The notes under the pieces: model-generated | Told to the model about the DNA's origin: nothing | Databases searched by the model: none | Seen by the model: the letters and a program-made list of their open reading frames with translations, nothing else | Shown: in pieces, positions 6,313-13,155 of the stretch | Numbering within the stretch: the stretch's first letter is position 1 | How the letters are laid out: each line of letters starts with the position of its first letter | Assembly: GCA_045863575.1 (NCBI GenBank) | Contig: BTUC01000160.1 | Span: 1 to 15,109 of the forward strand | Reading direction: 5' to 3' | Origin: JAAXZI01 sp045863575 | GTDB lineage: Bacteria > Planctomycetota > Phycisphaerae > UBA1845 > PWPN01 | Length of the DNA stretch: 15,109 nt | Translations under genes and position numbers: made by a program

Positions 6313-6396
6313 GAGCGAGCGCCAGCGTTGGAGAGCTGGGCGGGACTGTAAATCCCGAGCCTTCGGGCTCAGCAGGTTCGAATCCTGCCTCGCTCA
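6313..6396 (+). tRNA. tRNA-Tyr, anticodon GTA
   Basis: The acceptor stem GAGCGAG/CTCGCTC (6313-6319, 6389-6395) is perfect. The D-stem is CCAG/CTGG with GG in the loop. The anticodon stem is CGGGA/TCCCG around CTGTAAA, giving anticodon GTA at 6348-6350. A long variable arm AGCC-TTCG-GGCT (6358-6369) fits the class II form of bacterial tRNA-Tyr. The T-arm is GCAGG-TTCGAAT-CCTGC. The discriminator is A at 6396, and CCA is not encoded. Oddly, the bases aligned with the near-universal U8 and A14 read C6320 and C6326, so tertiary core contacts look altered. It may be a functional divergent tRNA or a decaying copy. Pairing is otherwise intact. Confidence 0.8.
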
Positions 6397-6423
6397 TTCG
6401 GGCCCCCGTGGCGCATTGCTATT

Positions 6424-6627
6424 CACCACAGAGGCCCAGAGAAGAAATGGTTCGAAGCATTATCCGTGCTATCCGCGAAATCCGTGGTCAAAAACCTATC
6501 AACCACTGATGACGCGGATAGCACTGATCAGACGGATGGGAGGCGGGCGCTGCTTTACTATAGAGGCGCTGAAGCACTGAGAGGAACTCATTGGAGCGAT
6601 CCATATGGATTCTCTGTGTCTCTGGTG
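6424..6627. mobile_element. MITE-like element with imperfect terminal inverted repeats
   Basis: The left end CACCACAGAGGCCCAGAGAA (6424-6443) matches the reverse complement of the right end (6609-6627, CACCAGAGACACAGAGAA) except for a two-base indel and two substitutions. The about 200-bp interior has no plausible gene and contains an internal inverted repeat. No target-site duplication is obvious. The right end lies two bases from the stop codon of the minus-strand hypothetical gene. The 'CCACAGAGGC...CAGAGA' and 'ATCCGTG...ATCCGCG' wording resembles dispersed repeats I associate with planctomycetes. It could be a passive repeat rather than a transposable element. Confidence 0.45.
6466..6524. 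repeat. internal inverted repeat GTGCTATCCGCG / CGCGGATAGCAC
   Basis: The 12-base arms at 6466-6477 and 6513-6524 are perfect complements. Weaker flanking similarity (CCGTGGT at 6482-6488 with ACCACTG in the right half) extends the palindrome towards its centre. An RNA from either strand would fold into a long hairpin. It lies inside the MITE-like element. Confidence 0.7.
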
Positions 6628-6629
6628 CG

Positions 6630-7193
6630 TCAGGATATCAGTCCGTGAAGGGCGCTCTCCCGGCAGGCATCGGAATCGAGCGCCAGGATGCGCTCCATGA
6701 CCGAGAGGCACTGGGCATCAAGCTCCGCGCGATCGGGATCGTTTGGTTGACCGTAGATCGGGAGGACGTCCCACCAGATGTAGCAGACCGGATTCAGCTG
6801 GCCGGAACCGGGCTCATCCAAGTGACTCAAATGTGGCGAGCAGCGGCGGGCCAGGCACTTCTCGAAGAGGGGGTAGAACGACCGGATGACCCGCAGTCGA
6901 AGTAGCAATGGCACCGTCTGGTTGGTGAGGACGAACATGTGGTCTGAGCAGGAGGGACTGATCAGATAGTTGAGCCCCTGGTTCACCTGTGCATCCGAGA
7001 AACCGCGCAGCCAGGCATCTGCATCTTCAAAGCACCTGGCGAGGTATTCAGCGGTGAGGGGGGCCGAACCTGCCCACCAGTCCTGGTCGCTTTCGAAGTA
7101 CCATGCCGGATCGGTTACGGCGTGCTGAAACACGTACTGCACCCATTCGTGAAACGGCAGATCAGTCCGTGCTTCTCCCATCTGCGCTCTCAT
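6630..7193 (-). CDS. conserved hypothetical protein, probably C-terminally truncated
   Basis: A 187-aa soluble protein starting at an ATG four bases after the stop of the preceding gene; an alternative in-frame ATG lies four codons on. Aromatic-rich blocks include FHEWVQYVFQHAVTDPAWYF, the DWWAG motif, FSDAQVNQGLNYL, CSDHMF, and CLARRCSPHLSHLDEPG, which has Cys and His residues that could bind metal. CYIWWDVLPIYGQPNDPDR and MERILALDSDACRESALHGL follow. I associate these blocks with a family of unknown function in which the ESALHGLGHW-type end continues further. Here the protein stops right after HGL (then IS and a stop), next to the repeat element, so the tail was probably lost. It is translated from the same transcript as the beta-propeller gene upstream. 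No enzymatic function can be assigned. Confidence 0.75.
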   Translation of the reverse strand: MRAQMGEARTDLPFHEWVQYVFQHAVTDPAWYFESDQDWWAGSAPLTAEYLARCFEDADAWLRGFSDAQVNQGLNYLISPSCSDHMFVLTNQTVPLLLRLRVIRSFYPLFEKCLARRCSPHLSHLDEPGSGQLNPVCYIWWDVLPIYGQPNDPDRAELDAQCLSVMERILALDSDACRESALHGLIS

Positions 7194-7197
7194 TTGC

Positions 7198-8415
7198 TCA
7201 ATCCACGTGAATCCGGTACACGCTCCCCGGCTCGAGTTTTACTGCGATGGGCTTGCCCAACGGGTCCTGGTCGTCCTCGGAAAAGATCTGCAGCCGGACC
7301 TCAGCAGGTTTGCCCTGAAGCTGGACGATCTGCCGGTCGGGCCCGAGAGCTCCCAGAACCCGAAGCTCATTTCCAGCCGTATCGGTGAAGACCAGTTTCT
7401 TCTGGAGCCAACGCGCGAAGATGCGATTGCGGTTGAGTTCGGGGACCGCCCCCGCACCGTAGAGGAAGCCCAGAAGCTGCTGATCGCGCACGACCCAGCC
7501 GACGGCCACGATGTATTTGTCCTCCGCCCCCAGGTTGCCGGCCAGTTCCCGTTCCGGCCCGAACTTCATTCCGTCTTGAGATAAGGCGTACCAGAGCCGG
7601 TCTCGGTTGGCGTGAAGAGCCATGAGGTACCAGGCGCGATCCTGTCGGATGAACTTCTTGACGTCGTTGACCATGTGCGGTGCGTCGAGGCAGGTGCCCT
7701 CGTACTGGAAGCGTTTGCCGTCCGGGCTGGAGGCTCGGTAAACGTGGCCAAAGGCGCGGAAGTCTCCGAAGTAGAGGCGATACACACCATTCTCGAACAG
7801 CATGACGTTCATGCCGTTCATATCGGCGCGGACCCAGTTGGCGTAGCCCTCCATGGTGATGAGGTCAGCGGGGGAGGCGCTGTGGGGTTTTCCGGCGTCG
7901 GCCGGACGAACGAAGAACGCCGGCTTATTGACCTTCTCGTCTACAGGATAGGCCGTGCAGAACATGGGGAACTCGCCGTTGGGCGAGCGAATCGCGGCCA
8001 CGTTGCAGACGTGAACGAACGTGCCGTGCTCGATTTCGATGCGGCGGTCGTCAAAGTCGAGGAAGTCGCGGGTCTGAATGCTGTATATCCGGTCGTTGGA
8101 TGTGTGCACGCCGTCCCAGGCCCCGTAGAAGACGCGCCAGCCGTCCGGAATCACCACGATCGACGGCGCGTAGATGTTGCGCCACGTGCCCGACAGGCGG
8201 GGTTGAAGCAGCGGCGAACGCACGTCCGACACGAAGTGCAGCGTGCCGGCCTCCCATGCGGAAGGGTCGAACGCCCCGGCGGCCACGCCGTGGACTTCGA
8301 CCGTGGTCAGCTCGGCCTGGCCGGGGATCTTTTCGACCCGCACTTCGGCCGCAAGCGGGACTGACCGCGACAAAACCACAGCAACGATCCAGACGCGCGA
8401 GCGCAATGGGGTCAT
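7198..8415 (-). CDS. secreted GH43/GH32-like five-bladed beta-propeller protein
   Basis: A 405-aa protein. Residues 1-23 form a signal peptide (SRVWIVAVVL core, cleavage near PLAA-E). From about residue 56 there are propeller-like blades: WRNIYAPSIVVIPDGWRVFY at 78-97, GAWDGVHTSNDRIYSIQTRD, and GTFVHVCNVAAIRSPNGEFP. NVMLFENGVYRLYFGDF and RLWYALSQDGMKFGPEREL continue the pattern of GH43/GH32/GH62 proteins. A C-terminal beta domain with IVQLQGKPAEVRLQIFSEDD and LEPGSVYRIHVD ends the chain. Catalytic Asp/Glu residues cannot be fixed by eye, so an enzymatic role is only likely. AGGAGA seven bases before the ATG (minus strand, 8423-8428) sets the start. Its ATG overlaps the stop of an upstream remnant by ATGA. 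Confidence 0.8.
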   Translation of the reverse strand: MTPLRSRVWIVAVVLSRSVPLAAEVRVEKIPGQAELTTVEVHGVAAGAFDPSAWEAGTLHFVSDVRSPLLQPRLSGTWRNIYAPSIVVIPDGWRVFYGAWDGVHTSNDRIYSIQTRDFLDFDDRRIEIEHGTFVHVCNVAAIRSPNGEFPMFCTAYPVDEKVNKPAFFVRPADAGKPHSASPADLITMEGYANWVRADMNGMNVMLFENGVYRLYFGDFRAFGHVYRASSPDGKRFQYEGTCLDAPHMVNDVKKFIRQDRAWYLMALHANRDRLWYALSQDGMKFGPERELAGNLGAEDKYIVAVGWVVRDQQLLGFLYGAGAVPELNRNRIFARWLQKKLVFTDTAGNELRVLGALGPDRQIVQLQGKPAEVRLQIFSEDDQDPLGKPIAVKLEPGSVYRIHVD

Positions 8416-8840
8416 GAGGGTATCTCCTGCTCACAGGATACAAGACCCGGGATGATGGCGACAGCAACTTGACTTGTAGATCTCCCGCGGGAGCCGTTGG
8501 GCGGTGCGTGTTGTGGATCAACGCCGGCGATGCGTTGGTGGTGCTCATAGGCGGCGATGTAGCCGCAGGTCGCGATACCCGCCTCCTTGAACAAGAGACT
8601 CACCAGGAGCATCGCCGGTGCGATGAAAGCTCCCGCCCGCCAACCGGCACGTCGCCAGCGATCGTGGGCCAGCAGCGTGAACACTCCGAATACCAGCGCC
8701 GGCAGATCGCTGCGGTTGGCCAGGAATCCGACCACCGGGCCGTGCGTATCCTCGACTGCATAAAGCGGATGAGCCAGATAACCGCTCGCCCGCGCCAGCA
8801 GACCTCCGCGTGCATTTCCAGGCAGGGCCGGCTCAGCCAC
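8412..8840 (-). pseudogene. remnant of polytopic glycosyltransferase-like membrane protein
   Basis: A 142-codon frame from a GTG just after an in-frame TGA. Residues about 10-105 look genuine: a SGYLAHPLYAVEDTHG stretch, then GFLANRSDLPALVFGVFTLL, AHDRWRRAGWRAGAFIAPAM and LLVSLLFKEAGIATCGYIAAYE. This HP...ANR-x-L...AHDRWRR...KE pattern is the cytoplasmic/periplasmic loop and membrane-helix core of a large planctomycete family related to GT39-type membrane proteins, normally several hundred residues with many spans. Both the N-terminal helices and the long C-terminus are missing. The tail (NGSRGRSTSQVAVAIIPGLV) does not look like the family. There is no promoter or ribosome site for the GTG. 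I read it as a decayed fragment. An intact short gene cannot be fully excluded. Confidence 0.6.
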
Positions 8841-8941
8841 GAAGGATCCTCAGGGCCTCTCTTCGCTTTATTGCTCGCAGACCCCACCGTCCTGACAAAG
8901 TTGTCGCGTTCGTCCGGCCTCCCGGCCGCGGGCGACGCGGG

Positions 8942-10237
8942 TCAACGACTGGCCGGGGCCGTCCGCGCCCTGGCCGGGATCCGGTGCGTGGCGACCTTCA
9001 TGAGAAACGCGTCGTCGAGGCCCTGGTTGGCGATGCCCCCCAGCTTGCCCGTGCTGGCGCCGGCCAGGAAGGCAACGCCATTGCCGCCCAGAGCCACGCC
9101 TCGGGCCCAGTCATTACCCTCCGTGCCGGACTGCTGTGTCCACCGCCGGGCGCCGTCCCGATCGTATTTGCTGAGGAACAGGTCCAACCCGCCGGCGTGT
9201 TGGCTTCCGTGCAGCGAAGCGCCCGTTTCCCCCGTGACGTAAGCGTTCCCCTCGGCATCTGTGGCCAGGCCCCAGGCCTGGTCGTGTTCGGCAGTGCCGG
9301 TCTGTCTTCCCCAGAGGAGCTTCCCCGAGGGATCGAACTTGGCCAGAAAAATGTCGCGATTGCCGTTTCGGGGGCCGTACAACTCACCGGTGGTGTAGCC
9401 GGACGCATAGACATTCCCGGTCCGGTCACAGGCCAGGGCGTAGCCGGTTTCCTTGTTCTCGGTTCCCCATTGTTTCAGCCATTGTCTTTTACCATGGGTG
9501 TCGTACTTGACCAGGAAAGCGTCTCCATTGCCGCCGTAGGGATGATCTTCGATGCTTCCGCCACACCACCCGGTCACAAAGACATTCTCTGAACTGTCAC
9601 ACGCGATTCCAAAGGCCTCATCAACCTCGGAAGAGCCCCACAGCGCGGTCCACAACCGGGCACCGGCCGAGTTGTACTTGCAGACGAAGGCATCTGCTGA
9701 ACCCGTACGTTTGACCGTGTGCAAGTTGCCCCGCACGACTCCGGCGACATAAACGTTCCCTGACGAATCCGTGGTCACCGCGCGGCCCTCATCATCCCGG
9801 TTGGACCCTTCCTGCCGGGTCCACAGCCACTTGCCCGCCGGATCGAATTTCATCAGGAAGATATCCCACATGCCCAGGGGCTTGTTTTCGTCGAGACGAT
9901 CGCCCGTGTATCCCGTGACGTAAATGTGGCCGTCGGCATCGGTGGCGACGCCATAGGCAAACTCGCGCTGATCGCTGCCGCGCTGGTTCAGCCACAGCCG
10001 CTTTCCCGCGGAGTCGTACTTGGCCACGAAGAGGTCGTATCGCCCGGCATTCTCGCCGGACATGGAACTGCGCGTCGCTCCTGCGATGATGCTGTTGCCG
10101 TGATTGTCTGCCGCCACGGCGAAGCCAAAATCATAGCTGCTGCCGCCGGCGAGTTGGATCCATTCAATGGCCTCGGCCTGGGCGTGAACCTGGCTCGCAC
10201 CGACCAGCAAAACACTCAGAATGGTCAGTGCTTTCAT
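8942..10237 (-). CDS. secreted SBBP-repeat seven-bladed beta-propeller
   Basis: A 431-aa protein with AAGGAG just before its ATG and a signal peptide (residues 1-20, ILSVLLVGASQVHAQ). The rest is a tandem SBBP repeat: D[AIL]F..K[YF]D..G..LW..Q.G, then (AYG)VATD..GN.YV.GYT.G. The repeat-initial Asp residues fall at 68, 125, 182, 239, 295, 352 and 409, so the period is 57 residues, with one 56. The N-terminal half-repeat (EWIQLAGG...AVAADNHGNSIIAG) and the C-terminal half-repeat (DDAFLMKV) would close the ring, as in velcro-closed propellers. The last 14 residues are basic and Pro/Ala-rich, without an anchor or dockerin. It is likely extracellular or periplasmic, with a binding or scaffold role. 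It follows the ELWxxDGT gene by 50 bases. Confidence 0.88.
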   Translation of the reverse strand: MKALTILSVLLVGASQVHAQAEAIEWIQLAGGSSYDFGFAVAADNHGNSIIAGATRSSMSGENAGRYDLFVAKYDSAGKRLWLNQRGSDQREFAYGVATDADGHIYVTGYTGDRLDENKPLGMWDIFLMKFDPAGKWLWTRQEGSNRDDEGRAVTTDSSGNVYVAGVVRGNLHTVKRTGSADAFVCKYNSAGARLWTALWGSSEVDEAFGIACDSSENVFVTGWCGGSIEDHPYGGNGDAFLVKYDTHGKRQWLKQWGTENKETGYALACDRTGNVYASGYTTGELYGPRNGNRDIFLAKFDPSGKLLWGRQTGTAEHDQAWGLATDAEGNAYVTGETGASLHGSQHAGGLDLFLSKYDRDGARRWTQQSGTEGNDWARGVALGGNGVAFLAGASTGKLGGIANQGLDDAFLMKVATHRIPARARTAPASR

Positions 10238-10287
10238 GGTGTGCTCCTTCTTCTGGTTTCATCGCCGGCCGCGACGTGCCGCGCGTT

Positions 10288-13134
10288 TCACGGCGCACAC
10301 CCCGTCGGGTAAACCGCATCGAACAGGATGTCGGGGCCGGTGATGCACGCCTCGAAAGCAAGCACGTCATCCTGATCGATATCGCCATCGCCGGCGCCGC
10401 TGTGGTCGCGATCAAAGCAGCCGCAGTCGCGGTTGGGAACGCCGCCGCCGCGTCCGGTGATGCACGCCTGGAGCACGGCGAAATCCTCCTGATCCACATC
10501 ATCGTCGCGGTCGGCATCGGCGAAGGGGACGGCGCAGAAGCGGTAGCAGTCCACATCCTCGCAACTCTGGAACAGATGGAATTCCCCGCCGGCGCCCGAA
10601 CACGCAGACTCGGTTTCCGTGGTGACACAGATCCCGGTTTCGCGATCGCAGCAAGCGCCCGATGGCTGCATGCTGGTGGTGAATACGCCGCCGTTCAACT
10701 GCACGGTATCCAGATAGAGTGGATAACTGGGTTGGAGGCAGGCGCGATTCCCGAGGTAGAGAGTTTTGAAAGGTCCGCGGTAGTGCCTGGGCACGGTCGC
10801 CACCCAGAGCACCTCGAGTTGCTTGGATGCCCAGGTGACGCGAAGGTAGTCCGTCCAAACGTCGATCCGTACGTGGCAGAACCGCTTGGTTGTCCATGGG
10901 TCCGTCATCGCGGGACGAAGGCCGGCGGGAAGGGCCGCATTTCGAGACAGGTAACCCGAGAAGAACCCTTCCGCCAGGCTGGCCCCGGCGGGAGGATCAG
11001 CCGGGACGCCGGCGGGTACGTGAACGAGATCCATTGGAATCCAGTTCCGGCCGTCGTACAGGGCGGGCACGCGCGCGAATGGGACGCCGGGGCTGCCCGG
11101 GCCGCGCGGATCGGTGTCGCACGGATTCTGGTCGAGAACGGCCACCATGCCGAACGCGATGGCATTATGGTCTGCGTTGTCGGTCAGCGCGGCCTGGGGC
11201 CGGGGCAGGCTGCCGTCCCCACAGTCCACTGACGTGATCGACAGAGGCACGCGGTCGGTGCCATCGGTGAGCTCCACGTACGTGTTCACCTGGTGAGCAG
11301 CCTCTGACAGAGCGCCATCCTCTCCTCCCATCGCCGGGAAGTCGTACATCCAGTAAACCGAGAAGGGCTGTTCGTCAGTGCCCGCGACCGCGATCTCCTC
11401 CGGATCACCCTTGCTCTGGATCAGTGTCGACAGGTTCCATTGGTAGCTCATGCCGCCGTAGGCCGGCGTGATTGAGCCGTCGGTCTGCCACAACTCCCGG
11501 CCGTGAGTCCCGTCATCCGCCGTGAAGACCAGCGTGCCGTCAAAGTAGGTCAGCGTGCCCGGATCTGATCCGGCCGCGCCGGGGTTGATGTCCTTCACGA
11601 GGCTTGTGGGGAAGACGGTCAGATCCGAGTTGGCGGTGGACTTCCACAGCTCCCGGCCGTGGGTGATGTCGTCGGCCGTGAAGTACAGCACGTTGCTGCC
11701 GCCGGCCGTCAGGTTGGCCGGCGAAGAACTGGCCGGACCGGGGTTGAGATCCTTGATCAGGGTGGTATTGGCAAGGGCGCCGTTGCTCATCCACAGCTCA
11801 ACCCCCTTGCCGCTGCCGTCGTCCGCCGTGAAGTAGAATCTGTTGCCCACCGCGACGAAGCTCTCGGGAGCGGAAGCGAAGGTCTTGATCGGAAGAGTGC
11901 CGCCGGCCGTGCCGTCCGTCTTCCACAGCGTGTTGCCGATGGTGAAGAAGCCTTTGTACAGCGTGCCAGCGGTGATCAAATTCGCAGGGCTGCCGGCCGA
12001 GTGGGGGTTGTACAGCATCACCGTGTCCGAACCGTCCGCCGCGCCGCCCGTCTTCCAGAGCTCCCTGCCGTCCACACCGTCGCTGTTCACCGTGAACAGT
12101 ACGGCGGGGTACAACTTGGAGCTGACATACATCTTCACCGGCAGCAGATTGGTCGGCTGAGACCCGTCCGGTCCGGGCACGATGTCCTTGAGCAGCACGG
12201 TTCCGTCCGGCGTGCCGTCCGTCCTCCATAATTCGCGGCCGTGAACCCCGTCATCGGCGGTAAAGTACACGTTGGCATCGCAGTAGCCATTGAAGTTCCA
12301 GGTGATGATGAACGTTTTCAGGAATTCAGGGTCGGAGGAAGCGCCCGCAACGGAGGAGTTGATGTCCTTCAGCAGGGTAGTGGTTGTGCCGTCGGTGAAC
12401 CAGAGTTCGCGGCCGTGGGTGGCATCGGTGGCGGCAAAGACGACGCCTTTCAACGCGTCGCCGCTTCCGACGACCGCGAACCCTCCCGGATGCGAGCTTC
12501 CGGGCCCGGCATGGATATCCTTCAGCAGGGCGGTCGTGGTGGCCAGCCCCGTGCTCGTGTAGCTCAACCAGGGCTCGCGGCCGTGCGTGCCGTCATCGGC
12601 GCTGAAAAAGACGTTGCCTTGTCCGCCGGGGTCCTGCCGGAAGAGATCGCTGGGATTCGAACCGTCAGGACCGGGGCGGATGTCCCGTTCCAGCGTGGTG
12701 ACCGGGTAGAGGGGCGACTGAACCCGGTAAAGCTCCTGCCCGGTGTTCTCCGATCCGTCGTCGGCGGCGACCCAGAGGCGCAGAACCTCGTCGATGCCGC
12801 TGGTGGCCATCCCGGTGGCGTTTGAGCTGTCCGGTCCGGGATTGAGATCCCTGATCATGCGGGTGCCGACGGCCACCGGGAGCAGGCTCTTGAGGCACTT
12901 GGAGGGGCCATCCCCGCGCTTTCCATCATTGAAGACTGTTGCCGGTGAACACCCGTTATCCACACTCCAATGGGCCACCGGACGTGGAGGCACCGCGAAA
13001 AGCGTATTAATCGTGCCGTCGAACGTCTGCGCCTCGTTGAACTGGCCTGGCAGTTTCTGAGCCGCAAAGAGCACCACCGGTATGGCGACGTAGCATCGGA
13101 GAAAGCGACAGTAGTCTCGCTGCCCCACGTTCAT
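10288..13134 (-). CDS. secreted ELWxxDGT-repeat protein with Cys-rich module and dockerin-like EF-hands
   Basis: A 948-aa protein; GGAGA before the ATG and a signal sequence (about 16-31, VAIPVVLFAAQKLPGQ) support the start. Residues about 90-560 hold nine ELWxxDGT-type units, for example GRELWFTDGT (241), GRELWRTDGT (299), LWKTDGT (403) and GRELWQTDGS (545), alternating with VYFTADDGVHGRE and LLKDI-x-PGPDGS blocks. Residues about 580-825 form a beta-rich module homologous to the C-terminal half of the neighbouring gene product (IAFGMVAVLDQNPCDTD, LYDGRNWIPM, LYLGNRACL). Then comes GACCDRETGIC-type Cys-rich sequence (827-863). Two dockerin-like EF-hand loops end the chain: DADRDDDVDQED (873-884) and DRDHSGAGDGDIDQDD (908-923). 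Such proteins are thought to be exported and surface-associated. Ligand unknown. Confidence 0.88.
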   Translation of the reverse strand: MNVGQRDYCRFLRCYVAIPVVLFAAQKLPGQFNEAQTFDGTINTLFAVPPRPVAHWSVDNGCSPATVFNDGKRGDGPSKCLKSLLPVAVGTRMIRDLNPGPDSSNATGMATSGIDEVLRLWVAADDGSENTGQELYRVQSPLYPVTTLERDIRPGPDGSNPSDLFRQDPGGQGNVFFSADDGTHGREPWLSYTSTGLATTTALLKDIHAGPGSSHPGGFAVVGSGDALKGVVFAATDATHGRELWFTDGTTTTLLKDINSSVAGASSDPEFLKTFIITWNFNGYCDANVYFTADDGVHGRELWRTDGTPDGTVLLKDIVPGPDGSQPTNLLPVKMYVSSKLYPAVLFTVNSDGVDGRELWKTGGAADGSDTVMLYNPHSAGSPANLITAGTLYKGFFTIGNTLWKTDGTAGGTLPIKTFASAPESFVAVGNRFYFTADDGSGKGVELWMSNGALANTTLIKDLNPGPASSSPANLTAGGSNVLYFTADDITHGRELWKSTANSDLTVFPTSLVKDINPGAAGSDPGTLTYFDGTLVFTADDGTHGRELWQTDGSITPAYGGMSYQWNLSTLIQSKGDPEEIAVAGTDEQPFSVYWMYDFPAMGGEDGALSEAAHQVNTYVELTDGTDRVPLSITSVDCGDGSLPRPQAALTDNADHNAIAFGMVAVLDQNPCDTDPRGPGSPGVPFARVPALYDGRNWIPMDLVHVPAGVPADPPAGASLAEGFFSGYLSRNAALPAGLRPAMTDPWTTKRFCHVRIDVWTDYLRVTWASKQLEVLWVATVPRHYRGPFKTLYLGNRACLQPSYPLYLDTVQLNGGVFTTSMQPSGACCDRETGICVTTETESACSGAGGEFHLFQSCEDVDCYRFCAVPFADADRDDDVDQEDFAVLQACITGRGGGVPNRDCGCFDRDHSGAGDGDIDQDDVLAFEACITGPDILFDAVYPTGCAP

Positions 13135-13155
13135 GCCAGTTCTCCCCGTCAGCGG

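Noticed and set aside
7612..8364. Plus-strand 250-codon open frame opposite the GH43-like gene
   Set aside because: Low-complexity Val/Ala/Gly/Arg composition typical of a shadow frame, with no ribosome site.
10228..11232. Plus-strand 334-codon open frame opposite the ELWxxDGT gene
   Set aside because: It mirrors the repeat protein on the other strand and shows no domain of its own.
11600..12640. Possible CRISPR-like periodic repeats
   Set aside because: The periodicity comes from the ELWxxDGT coding repeats. Spacing is variable and the frame is continuous, so no direct-repeat/spacer structure exists.
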